Virus record (IMG/VR): IMGVR_UViG_3300001213_000048
Span: 1-21,408 of that record
Strand: one strand, 5' to 3'
Length of the DNA stretch: 21,408 nt
Source of the DNA: a virus
The notes below the pieces were generated by a model that saw only the letters and a program-made list of their open reading frames with translations, did no database searches and had not been told where the DNA came from. This document shows, in pieces, positions 7,749 to 14,043 of the stretch (positions are counted from its first letter, which is position 1; every line of letters begins with the position of its first letter). Made by a program: the position numbers and the translations under genes.

Positions 7749-8108
7749 GCTCCGGTGAAAACTGTCTATGCGTCAATGGCACGGACGGCTACCCCGACCG
7801 CGATTGCGCAGACCACGGAAGGCCGCCGGGGCCTACACCTGGTCATTGACGTGACCGCTGTGGTTGACACCCCATCCGTGGTGCCGACCATTGAGGCACT
7901 TGACCCTGTCAGTGGTAAGTGGTACTCGCTGCTGGTCGGAGCGGCAATCGTCGCCACAGGTACCACCGTGCTGAAGGTGTACCCGGGAATCGCCCCTGTG
8001 GCGGGGGGAGCCGCTAGCGATGTGGTGCCGAACACGTTCCGCGTGACCATGACCCACGCGGACGCTGACAGCATCACTTACAGCGTTTCCGCAAGTTTGG
8101 TGCCGTGA
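7737..8108 (+). CDS. Small beta-rich structural protein beginning MSVW
   Basis: A 123-aa protein starting at ATG 7737, with GGAG at 7725-7728. It contains long beta strands (LHLVIDVTAVVDT, VVPTIEALDPVSGKWYSLLVG, TTVLKVYPGIAP, TFRVTMTHADADSITYSVSASLVP). This pattern resembles the small decoration or neck-type proteins encoded beside capsid genes in actinophages. Its first twelve bases are identical to those of the decoration-type gene at 9193, although the proteins diverge afterwards. It probably decorates the capsid or stabilises the fibre encoded next. The structural assignment is an inference from fold and position. Confidence 0.65.
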   Translation: MSVWAPVKTVYASMARTATPTAIAQTTEGRRGLHLVIDVTAVVDTPSVVPTIEALDPVSGKWYSLLVGAAIVATGTTVLKVYPGIAPVAGGAASDVVPNTFRVTMTHADADSITYSVSASLVP

Positions 8109-8893
8109 TGGCTGACTATCCGAACATTCTGGACACGCCTCCGGCGGCTCTCACCGGTGCCGCATTCACCGGCGCGATCACCGCACCCACCGTCGGGGTA
8201 ACCGGCACGACCGGGGCGCCGCTAGCAGGCCGCTTCGTCGGCGTCACTGCCGCCGGTCCGCCGGCAAGCGGGACGTACGCGGTGGGCGATTTTGTGGTCA
8301 CGCAAAATGGCCAAATCTTTGCCTGTACGGTGGCCGGCACTCCGGGTACGTGGGCAACTCCGGCCGATACCAGGTATAGCCTCGTGGTAGGCGAGTCATG
8401 CATGCCGCGCGGATTGGCGACATCCACTACCCTCACTCAGACGAGCGGGACAATGCGGGTCAGTGTCTTTGTAGCCACAAAGACTGAAACAAGTACGCAG
8501 GGCAAGATTCTGACTGGCGGCACCGCCGCCGCAGCCACGCCAACGCTGTGTCGTTTCGGAGTTTACGAGATCGCGACAGATGGCGCCGGAACCCTTGTCG
8601 CCGCATGCGCAAACGACACTGCGCTCCACTCAAGTCCAACCTGGGGATACTCCAGAAACTGGGTGGCCCCATTTACCAAGACCGCAGGAAAGACGTATGG
8701 ATTCGCCTCTCTCGTGGTGTCTGGATCTGCGATGCCACAGATTGTCGGATCTGGAGTTCCTTCGCCAACGGAGGCGATTTCAGATGTCCCACTATGTTTT
8801 TCGATTGGCGGTCAGGCCGATTTGCCATTGTCGTTTACCGCTGCATCCAGGGCCGCTTCTGGTCAGCGCATTTATGGGGTGGTGCTTCCATGA
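8108..8893 (+). CDS. Fibre-type receptor-binding or appendage protein
   Basis: A 261-aa protein whose ATG 8108 overlaps the previous stop (TGATG); GTG 8105 is an alternative start, and neither has a clear Shine-Dalgarno. The first 70 residues are Gly/Ala/Thr/Pro-rich with TYAVGDFVVTQNGQIFACT, a module common at the base of phage fibres. From about residue 95 it has the C-terminal beta domain often found in actinophage minor tail proteins: TPTLCRFGVYEI, LVAACANDTALHSS, YGFASLVVSG, LPLSFTAAS. This half is visibly less GC-rich than its neighbours. It lies among head genes, not at the tail tip, so it may be a head fibre or adhesin. Confidence 0.65.
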   Translation: MADYPNILDTPPAALTGAAFTGAITAPTVGVTGTTGAPLAGRFVGVTAAGPPASGTYAVGDFVVTQNGQIFACTVAGTPGTWATPADTRYSLVVGESCMPRGLATSTTLTQTSGTMRVSVFVATKTETSTQGKILTGGTAAAATPTLCRFGVYEIATDGAGTLVAACANDTALHSSPTWGYSRNWVAPFTKTAGKTYGFASLVVSGSAMPQIVGSGVPSPTEAISDVPLCFSIGGQADLPLSFTAASRAASGQRIYGVVLP

Positions 8894-9189
8894 GGCGTGA
8901 ATTGGTTTCCGAAAACGGAACAGTACGCCGGTGGCGCGTGATCAGCGACGCTGGAAATGCGGTCGGATATGACGACGAGACCATCCCTACCCCGGAGCAG
9001 GTCAACGAAGCGACGCTCCAGGAGCGTCTGTGCACCCTGGCGGTGGCTACCCGCACCTACCTGGCCCTGACCACGCCGACCGCCGCACAGACGACCGCGC
9101 AGGTGCGGCGCAGTGCCCGGGTTCAGCTGATCTTGACGCGCCTGGCGCTGCGGGACCTGGCGGACATCACAGACACGGAAGGAAACTGA
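8890..9189 (+). CDS. Small conserved phage protein, partner of the fibre-type gene
   Basis: A 99-aa protein starting at ATG 8890, overlapping the fibre stop (ATGA), with GGGGTGG at 8876-8882. The N-terminus is a short beta segment (VSENGTVRRWRVISDAGNAVGYDD). After a PTPEQVNEATLQ linker comes a helical region (RLCTLAVATRTYLALTTPTAAQTTAQVRRSARVQLILTRLAL) ending DITDTEGN. The pattern of a helix with YLAL-PT-AQ-AQV and a terminal aspartate-rich stretch is a small family that usually follows fibre or minor tail genes in actinophages. It could be a fibre chaperone or attachment protein. The family resemblance is from memory, and the function is unproven. Confidence 0.65.
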   Translation: MRRELVSENGTVRRWRVISDAGNAVGYDDETIPTPEQVNEATLQERLCTLAVATRTYLALTTPTAAQTTAQVRRSARVQLILTRLALRDLADITDTEGN

Positions 9190-9192
9190 CAG

Positions 9193-9204
9193 ATGAGTGT
9201 GTGG
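9193..9204 (+). repeat. 12-bp direct repeat, copy 2 (gene start ATGAGTGTGTGG)
   Basis: This copy is identical to 7737-7748. It also opens a structural gene with the codons for Met-Ser-Val-Trp. Confidence 0.6.
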
Positions 9205-9645
9205 ACTGATCCCGCTGACCTGCGCAAGTGGGCGCTGGGCATTGAGGTGACCAAGGCCAGTGGAACGTTGGCCGCTGAGACCAAGGCTCTGTTCACGGTG
9301 AGCGGCCGGGTGATGGTCACCAGTTTTTACGGTGTCGTCACCACCGCGATCACAGTCGCCAACAGCTTCAAACTCCAGCACAACCCGACCACGGGCGCCA
9401 CGTCTGACCTGGTCGCTGCAACCGACATCGGGACCACGGACACGCCGATCGGCAACGTGGTCGGCTTTTCCGGGGTCAAGACCGCCTCGATCGTGCACGG
9501 TCCTGGTAGCGCTCCCACGCTGACCGCTGGTCTCGTGATGACCGCTGGCAGCATCGAGCAGGTGAGTGCCGGCACGGACGGCGCGATCACCTGGTACCTG
9601 ACGTATGTGCCCCTGGACGCATCGGCCACGGTCGTTGCAGCCTGA
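9193..9645 (+). CDS. Probable capsid decoration protein
   Basis: A 150-aa protein starting at ATG 9193 behind GGAAGGAAAC. The sequence ALFTVSGRVMVTSFYGVVTTAI, LQHNPTTGATSDLVAATDIGTTDTPIGNVVGF and a C-terminus DGAITWYLTYVPLDASATVVAA fit a recurrent actinophage structural family. That family ends in a W-x-LTY-x-PLD strand and is usually encoded near the capsid gene. It is beta-rich, has no cysteine and is followed by the strongest hairpin in this part of the window, consistent with high expression. The role proposed is binding to the outer capsid surface. A tail-associated role cannot be excluded. Confidence 0.68.
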   Translation: MSVWTDPADLRKWALGIEVTKASGTLAAETKALFTVSGRVMVTSFYGVVTTAITVANSFKLQHNPTTGATSDLVAATDIGTTDTPIGNVVGFSGVKTASIVHGPGSAPTLTAGLVMTAGSIEQVSAGTDGAITWYLTYVPLDASATVVAA

Positions 9646-9679
9646 GGTAGCCTTGACGTGACGTTGAGGGACGTCGACC

Positions 9680-9742
9680 GCCACGTGCGGCTGGTGACCG
9701 GGCAGCTTCCCCCGCCCGTCCGATCCACCAGCCGCACGTGGC
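9680..9742 (+). terminator. Strong intrinsic terminator after the decoration gene
   Basis: A perfect 17-bp stem (9680-9696 with 9726-9742, core CCACGTGCGGCTGG) encloses a 29-base loop that can itself pair through CGGGC and GCCCG. The T-rich CTTTCT follows at 9743-9748. This is the longest perfect stem in the window and closes the block that starts at the hairpin after the capsid gene. Confidence 0.85.
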
Positions 9743-9766
9743 CTTTCTGTAGGGAGGGATGCCGCG

Positions 9767-9946
9767 ATGACCAGCGACGGATGGGCGTCTGTGCAGGCGC
9801 TCGTGGACACCAACCGGGCGTATGCTGAGCTTGATCCGGTGCTTGATCAGGACCGGTGCCCACAGTGCGGCACGTACGTGCAGGTGCGTCCGGACGGCGC
9901 GCGGGGTTGCACGTTCTGCGGCTGGTCTGACCGGGCGTACAACTGA
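9767..9946 (+). CDS. Zinc-ribbon miniprotein, 59 aa
   Basis: A short gene with ATG 9767 behind AGGGAGGG (9751-9758) and a TGA at 9944-9946. The helical N-terminus (SVQALVDTNRAYAELDPVLDQD) is followed by two knuckles, CPQC (Cys31, Cys34) and CTFC (Cys48, Cys51), spaced as in a treble-clef or zinc-ribbon fold. Third positions are strongly G/C, as in its neighbours, which supports coding. Comparable small CxxC proteins occur among head-tail genes of other actinophages without a defined role. RNA or DNA binding, or a structural zinc site, are both possible. Confidence 0.75.
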   Translation: MTSDGWASVQALVDTNRAYAELDPVLDQDRCPQCGTYVQVRPDGARGCTFCGWSDRAYN

Positions 9947-9959
9947 ATACAAGCCCTGA

Positions 9960-9980
9960 CCTGGTGCTTAGGCACCTAGG
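9960..9980 (+). other. Stem-loop ahead of the connector gene
   Basis: CCTGGTGC pairs with GCACC-T-AGG, giving eight base pairs with one bulged T around the loop TTAG. It lies 18 bases before GTG 9998, a start with no good Shine-Dalgarno. It could be a weak terminator or a translation-control hairpin. Confidence 0.35.
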
Positions 9981-9997
9981 ACAGAAAGCGAGTCAAA

Positions 9998-11056
9998 GTG
10001 ACGGGCGATGTGTGGTACGCGCCGCGCGAAAGCGTGAAGCGCGCGCTAGCGGCGATCGAGACCGCGCGCGGCAACGCGCAGATGGACGACGCGTGCCGGA
10101 CTGGCACCACTCTGGTGGACCAGCTGATCAACCGTCCAGACGGCGCCCTGGTTCCCACCATCGCCACCCGCTCCTTTGACTACCCGACCAACGCGGCCGG
10201 TACCCGGCTGTACCTCGGCGACATCGGGCTGATCACTCCGACGTCCGTCACCGCTGGCGGCACCGCGCTGACCCTCGCTGATCTCGTGTTCTACCCGCTG
10301 AGCGGGCCACCGTACGACTCCGTTGAGGTCGACCGGAGCACCGCCACCAGCCTGATCCACAGCACCACCAGCCAGGCCAGCGTGGATGTCGCAGGCCTGT
10401 GGGGGCACACCGACACCAGCCGGCCGGCCGGAGCGCTCGCCGCGGCGATCGTTACCACAACCGCCACCAGCCTGACCCTGACCGGACCGGGCGCCGTAGC
10501 GGCAGGGGTAGGGAGCCTGCTCCGCATCGACAGTGAGCGCATGGCCGTCACAGAGCGGGGCTGGGCACTGTCCGGGCAGAGCACCGGATCGGCACTGACC
10601 GCCAGCCTCAACGGATCCCTGCTCACCGTGGCGACCGGTGCGTCCTTCACCATCGGCGAGACGGTGCTGATCGGCGCCGAACGGTGCCTGATCGAGGACA
10701 TTGCAGCGGACACGTTGGTGATCCGGCGAGCGTGGGACGGGTCCACACTGGCCGCTCATGACCTCGCGACCGCCATCTACGTGAGCCGGTCTCTGACTGT
10801 GACGCGCGGCGAGGCAGGCACCATCGCGGCAACGCACCTCAACGGCGCGGCCGCCACCGTGTGGGCGCCTCCTCCGCTGGCAGCCGCCCTTGCTCGGGCG
10901 GAGGCGCAGAACACCGTGCTGCAAGAACAGTCCGGCTACACCCGCACCGTGGGGTCAGGGGACAACCTGCGCAACGCCTCCGGGGCCGGCATTGCCACGC
11001 TGCGCAAACAGGTTGAGGACGCGTACGGGTATGTCAACCTGGTGGGAACGGTGTGA
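9998..11056 (+). CDS. Putative head-to-tail connector (adaptor-type) protein
   Basis: A 352-aa protein starting at GTG 9998. The helical N-terminus (SVKRALAAIETARGNAQMDDACRTGT) precedes a beta-rich core with SFDYPTNAAGTRLYLGD, TSVTAGGTALTLADLVFYPLSGPPYDSVEVD, and two repeats of the kind seen in phage connector or neck proteins. One of these (RRAWDGSTLAAHDLATAIYV) and the later RGEAGTIAATHLNGAAATVW share a G-T-x-A-x-H-x-x-x-A pattern. The C-terminus is helical. It occupies the head-tail adaptor position, before the gp10-like and tail terminator genes. The exact family is not certain; no clear Shine-Dalgarno is seen, and a hairpin precedes the start. Confidence 0.6.
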   Translation: MTGDVWYAPRESVKRALAAIETARGNAQMDDACRTGTTLVDQLINRPDGALVPTIATRSFDYPTNAAGTRLYLGDIGLITPTSVTAGGTALTLADLVFYPLSGPPYDSVEVDRSTATSLIHSTTSQASVDVAGLWGHTDTSRPAGALAAAIVTTTATSLTLTGPGAVAAGVGSLLRIDSERMAVTERGWALSGQSTGSALTASLNGSLLTVATGASFTIGETVLIGAERCLIEDIAADTLVIRRAWDGSTLAAHDLATAIYVSRSLTVTRGEAGTIAATHLNGAAATVWAPPPLAAALARAEAQNTVLQEQSGYTRTVGSGDNLRNASGAGIATLRKQVEDAYGYVNLVGTV

Positions 11057-11060
11057 CGCC

Positions 11061-11444
11061 ATGGCGCTGATGTACGTGACCACCAGCGGGGCCATCGCCA
11101 CCGGTGACACGCCGTGGGTCATGAACGGGTTCGGTCCGGCACTGGCCGAACCAGTGGCGTACCAGGCGTATGCCGAGGTGCACCTCAACCTGGACCAGTC
11201 ACTACGTGACCCGACACCGGTCTATGAGACCACCATCGTGGTGGACCGGAGCGTGCCGGACTTCCGGGTGCATGACCAGGATCGCATGGTGTACGGCCCG
11301 TGGCTGGAAGGGACAGGTAGCCGCAACGCCACGACCAGATTCAAGGGGTATTGGAGCTTCCGGAGGGCTGTACAGCAGGTGGAAGCACAGGTGCCTGAAC
11401 TGGTGCAACCGGTGGTTGAGGAGAGGCTGGCGAGGCTGTCATGA
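11061..11444 (+). CDS. HK97-gp10-like neck or tail-completion protein
   Basis: A 127-aa protein starting at ATG 11061; ATG 11070 is an alternative start. The mid-region YQAYAEVHLNLDQSLRDPTPVYETTIVVDRS is followed by the diagnostic stretch VYGPWLEGTGSRNATTRFKG and a helix, YWSFRRAVQQVEAQVPELV. A YGPWLEG-x-GSRN motif before an amphipathic helix is widely found in the gp10-like proteins next to tail terminators in actinophages. The stop overlaps the next ATG (ATGA). It would join the head completion complex to the tail. Confidence 0.75.
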   Translation: MALMYVTTSGAIATGDTPWVMNGFGPALAEPVAYQAYAEVHLNLDQSLRDPTPVYETTIVVDRSVPDFRVHDQDRMVYGPWLEGTGSRNATTRFKGYWSFRRAVQQVEAQVPELVQPVVEERLARLS

Positions 11445-11899
11445 CCGACTTCGACCCGGAACCGGTGATCAACGCCGTTGCGTCCCACGCGGCCGCGTCC
11501 GGGTTCTTCGACCGGGTGAACGAGTTCGAGCCGGTCAACCCGCCCGGCACGGGCATGAGCGCCGCCGTGTGGTGCGACCGGATCGACCCGGTCCGGTCCA
11601 GCGGCCTGGCATCGACGTCCGGCCGGGTACTGATGTATGTCCGGCTGTACCTCCCCCTCAACACGGTGCAGCCGGACCAGGTCGATGTGGTGATGATCCG
11701 CGCGGTGTGGGACCTGCTTAACAGGTACGTGGGAGGCTACACGCTGGGCGGGTTGATCCGCTCCGTCGACGTCCGGGGAGCGGAGGGTGTGCCGATCAGC
11801 GCGAGGGCCGGGTACATCGAATACGGCGGTAAGCCGTTCCGGGCATATACGGTGGCGCTCCCCTTGATCATCAATGACATGTGGACGGAGGCACCATGA
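11441..11899 (+). CDS. Tail terminator protein
   Basis: A 152-aa protein starting at ATG 11441 with GAGG at 11432-11435. Its pattern is typical of siphovirus tail terminators: an N-terminal helix (PVINAVASHAAASGFFDRVNEFEP), then PGTGMSAAVWCDRIDPV, a strand RVLMYVRLYLPLN, helix, GGYTLGGLIRSVDVRGAEG, and a C-terminal strand YIEYGGKPFRAYTVALPLIINDMW. It caps the tail tube at the head-proximal end. It lies directly before the major tail protein and its stop overlaps that start (ATGA). Confidence 0.85.
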   Translation: MTDFDPEPVINAVASHAAASGFFDRVNEFEPVNPPGTGMSAAVWCDRIDPVRSSGLASTSGRVLMYVRLYLPLNTVQPDQVDVVMIRAVWDLLNRYVGGYTLGGLIRSVDVRGAEGVPISARAGYIEYGGKPFRAYTVALPLIINDMWTEAP

Positions 11900-12642
11900 C
11901 CAAACAGAACGGGCTGGGCGATGGCCTGCTGGTGGGAGGCTATGACCTCTCCGGCGATATCGGCTCGATCAAGAGCATCCGAGGTCCGATGGTTCCCTCC
12001 GTGGTGACCGGCATCAATAAGTCAGCGGTGGAGCGGGTCGGTGGCCTTCGTGACGGGGGCATGGACTACACCGCGTGGTTCAACCCGGACACAGCAGCGG
12101 CGCACCCCGTGCTGTCCGCCCTGCCCACCACAGATCAGGTGGCCATGTACCTCCGGGGCACCACACTCGGGTCACCGGCGGCATGCCTGGTGGGAAAACA
12201 GCTCAACTACGCGCCCACCAGGGCCGCCGACGCGTCCCTGAGCATCGAGATCACGATGGTGGCCAACAGCTACGGGGTGGAGTGGGGGGTGCAGCACACC
12301 GCCGGACTCCGCGCGGACACAGCCGCCACCAACGGCACCGGAGTGGACGGCACCGCAGCGACCGACTTTGGACTTCAGGCGTACCTGGAAGTGTCCGCGT
12401 TCACCGGCACCAGCGTCACAGTGAAGTTGCAGGAGTCATCCGACAACGGCTCAACCGACGCGTGGGCGGACGTCACCGGCGGAGGCTTCACCGCGGTCAG
12501 CGCCGCGCGCGCCACACAACGGATCGAGACAGCACGGGATCTCACGGTTGAGCGGTATCTCCGGGTGGTCACCACGGGCACGTTCACCGCGGCCACGTTC
12601 TGCGTGGTCGTGGTCCGCAATCAGACGGAGGTGCTGTTCTGA
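11896..12642 (+). CDS. Major tail (tube) protein
   Basis: A 248-aa protein. I chose ATG 11896, preceded by GGAGG at 11887-11891, over the in-frame GTG at 11881. Residues 6-135 are the tube domain (GLGDGLLVGGYDLSGDIGS; VTGINKSAVERVGGLRDGGMDYTAWFNPD; HPVLSALPTTD; YAPTRAADASLSIEI). From about residue 150 there is a second beta domain (FGLQAYLEVSAFTGTSVTVKLQESSDNG; RYLRVVTTGTFTAATFCVVVVRN), an Ig-like surface domain common on siphovirus tail tubes. The N-terminal domain shares an obvious motif with the gene at 13077, so the two are paralogues. It polymerises around the tape measure. Confidence 0.9.
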   Translation: MTKQNGLGDGLLVGGYDLSGDIGSIKSIRGPMVPSVVTGINKSAVERVGGLRDGGMDYTAWFNPDTAAAHPVLSALPTTDQVAMYLRGTTLGSPAACLVGKQLNYAPTRAADASLSIEITMVANSYGVEWGVQHTAGLRADTAATNGTGVDGTAATDFGLQAYLEVSAFTGTSVTVKLQESSDNGSTDAWADVTGGGFTAVSAARATQRIETARDLTVERYLRVVTTGTFTAATFCVVVVRNQTEVLF

Positions 12643-13070
12643 TGCTGCCCAATCTGCCCCCGCTGGCGTACCAGACGTACCGGATCGCGTCGCCCATCGC
12701 CACCCACCGGCGCCCGGCGTCGTGCGCGGAGGAACAGTGCGACGCGTGGCGGTTCGGCTGGTCCAGCCGGCTGGACGAGCGGACTCCGATGGGCCGGGTG
12801 CGCGCGGAGTACATCCGGGCAGGGTCCGGCCGACGGTTCCGGGCGGTCCGGGAGGACGACGGACAGACCCGCTTCGACTTCCCGCCTGGTCAGGACGGAT
12901 TCGGTCATCAGCACACCGTGCTGATCCGGCCCGAAACCTACCTGGTGCAGATCGGGGACTACCGGCTGCCCCACCGCCAGCTGCTCCGCAGACATACCCG
13001 GCCGATCGACTGGGTGGAGGACTGCGGGGAACACCTGGACATGGTCCGTACTGAATACCAGAGAGGGTGA
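12642..13070 (+). CDS. Conserved tail-region protein of unknown function
   Basis: A 142-aa protein starting at ATG 12642 (TGATG overlap with the tail protein stop). It has a CAEEQCDAWRFGW segment (two cysteines), MGRVRAEYIRAGSGRRFRAVRED, then PPGQDGFGHQHTVLIRPETYLVQIGDYRLPHRQ and DWVEDCGEHLD near the end. The C-x4-C, GQ-x3-F-x-HxH, GDYR and DWVED pattern recurs in proteins placed between tail-tube genes in actinophages. The clustered Cys and His might bind a metal. Function is unknown. It sits between the two tube paralogues, which argues for a tail assembly or joint role. Confidence 0.75.
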   Translation: MLPNLPPLAYQTYRIASPIATHRRPASCAEEQCDAWRFGWSSRLDERTPMGRVRAEYIRAGSGRRFRAVREDDGQTRFDFPPGQDGFGHQHTVLIRPETYLVQIGDYRLPHRQLLRRHTRPIDWVEDCGEHLDMVRTEYQRG

Positions 13071-13076
13071 CGCACG

Positions 13077-13487
13077 ATGGCAGGCAAGCAGGATGGCCTT
13101 GGTTGGACCACGTGGACAGTGGACAACAGCGCCGGTTCCGGAAAGGACATCCGGAACGACGCCACGGATATCCAGTTCGGAACCCCCCGCGCGGTACAGG
13201 TGGTCACCGGTCTGGACAAGTCAGCGTTTGAGCGGTTGCTCGGGCTGGCGGACATGACCCTGACCGCCACGATCGTGTTCAACCCGGATGCGGACAAGTC
13301 GCACTCGGTATTCAGCACCGTGCCAAGCACCTCCGTTGCTCGGACCAACGTCCTTGGCATCGGTGGCAAGAGCTTGACCACGGAGGTGCTGTTCACGGAC
13401 TACCCCCTGACCCGGGGGGCGGACGGCGCCCTGACCGCTAAGGTCCCGGGGGTCCTTGCCGATGGCACGGTGCCGACATGGGCGTGA
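13077..13487 (+). CDS. Second tail-tube paralogue
   Basis: A 136-aa protein starting at ATG 13077 behind GAGAGGG. Residues 43-80 (VTGLDKSAFERLLGLADMTL, then FNPDADKSHSVFSTVPSTS) match the major tail protein motif at its residues 37-82 (VTGINKSAVERVGGLRD, FNPD-x5-HPVLS-x-LPTTD). It is the tube domain alone, with no Ig-like extension, and ends LADGTVPTW. Paired tube-like genes separated by one small gene are seen in other actinophages. It may form a distinct ring, such as a tail-tip or initiator layer, or alternate with the major protein. The paralogy is visible; the role is inferred. Confidence 0.8.
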   Translation: MAGKQDGLGWTTWTVDNSAGSGKDIRNDATDIQFGTPRAVQVVTGLDKSAFERLLGLADMTLTATIVFNPDADKSHSVFSTVPSTSVARTNVLGIGGKSLTTEVLFTDYPLTRGADGALTAKVPGVLADGTVPTWA

Positions 13488-13909
13488 CCCCGTGGGTGGT
13501 GCAGCCGCAGGAAACGGATCTCACGTTCCCTGACCCCCGCCTGGCGGGGTTGCAGGTGCGCGTCAGAGAGCTGTCCGTGGGGGAGACGCTGGCCGGTCTC
13601 GCTGTGGGTGAGGCGGGGGTGCTCAGCACCTCCGCCCACCTTCAGGAGATGATCAGGGTGTTGTGCTCCGCGATTGTCAGCTGGAACTATGCGTTTCCCC
13701 CCGCCGTGGAAGCGCAGCCAGAGGTCGCACCTATCGACACCGACACGTTCAGTCGGATGGGCAAGGCCGATCTGCTCTCGATCAGTCGCGCGTGGGTGCG
13801 GGCGCAACTGGTGGTACCCACCCCTTTGGACGGGCCATCGACCTCTGGAACTCCGTTCCCGGAGGAATCGATACCAATGGAAATATCGTCGGGCGACCTG
13901 CTGAGTTAG
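13478..13909 (+). CDS. Tail assembly chaperone, zero-frame product
   Basis: A 143-aa protein starting at ATG 13478, overlapping the previous gene by ten bases, with only a weak ribosome-binding site. The N-terminal part (FPDPRLAGLQVRVRELSVGETLAGLAVGEAGV) and helix HLQEMIRVLCSAIVSWNY fit siphovirus gpG-type chaperones, and the position directly before the tape measure gene is canonical. Translation past residue 117 without shifting gives a short Ser/Pro-rich tail ending at 13909. It is made in excess over the frameshifted form and coats the tape measure during tube assembly; neither form is expected in the virion. Confidence 0.85.
   Translation: MGVTPWVVQPQETDLTFPDPRLAGLQVRVRELSVGETLAGLAVGEAGVLSTSAHLQEMIRVLCSAIVSWNYAFPPAVEAQPEVAPIDTDTFSRMGKADLLSISRAWVRAQLVVPTPLDGPSTSGTPFPEESIPMEISSGDLLS
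13822..13872 (+). promoter_or_regulatory. Programmed -1 ribosomal frameshift signal
   Basis: The heptamer C-CCT-TTG (13822-13828) fits X-XXY-YYZ in the chaperone's zero frame. After an 8-base spacer a stem-loop forms: ATCGA, CCTC and GGAAC (13837-13851) pair with GTTCC, GAGG and TCGAT (13855-13872). That makes 14 base pairs around a TCC loop, with one unpaired T on one side and CG and AA on the other. Spacer and stem dimensions match known -1 signals. Confidence 0.82.
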
Positions 13910-14043
13910 GCGATGCTCAGCTGATCTTGAACCTGTGCAGGCAGTTCCACTGTTTGCCGTCCGTCCTGCTGGCGGAGCCGGCTAGCCTGCTCCGGCTGAT
14001 GATGATCGAGGCGCGCGGGAAGGTGGACGATGTCGTCAGTTGA
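13828..14043 (+). CDS. Tail assembly chaperone extension, translated after a -1 frameshift
   Basis: This frame lies -1 to the chaperone gene and has no good start of its own. Joined at 13828 after CCCTTTG it adds 71 residues to the first 117, giving a 188-aa product. The extension ends with LNLCRQFHCLPSVLLAEPASLLRLMMIEARGKVDD. The LPS-x-LLAE helix is the hallmark of the T domain of gpGT-type chaperones, which contacts the tail tube protein. The stop at 14041-14043 overlaps the tape measure start at 14030. The frame and the slippery site both support a programmed shift, not a sequencing error. Confidence 0.85.
   Translation, partial: GRAIDLWNSVPGGIDTNGNIVGRPAELGDAQLILNLCRQFHCLPSVLLAEPASLLRLMMIEARGKVDDVVS

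Noticed and set aside
9653-9690. TTGACG at 9653 as a promoter -35 element
   Set aside because: No -10-like hexamer occurs at 16-19 bases downstream; the region leads directly into a terminator stem.
13865-13909. GGAAATA near 13880 as an alternative slippery site
   Set aside because: It does not fit X-XXY-YYZ in the zero frame, and no strong structure follows at the right distance.
13663-14043. The downstream chaperone frame as an independent gene
   Set aside because: The 5' part is a shadow of the first chaperone frame and there is no good start. The slippery site and stem-loop explain its expression as an extension.
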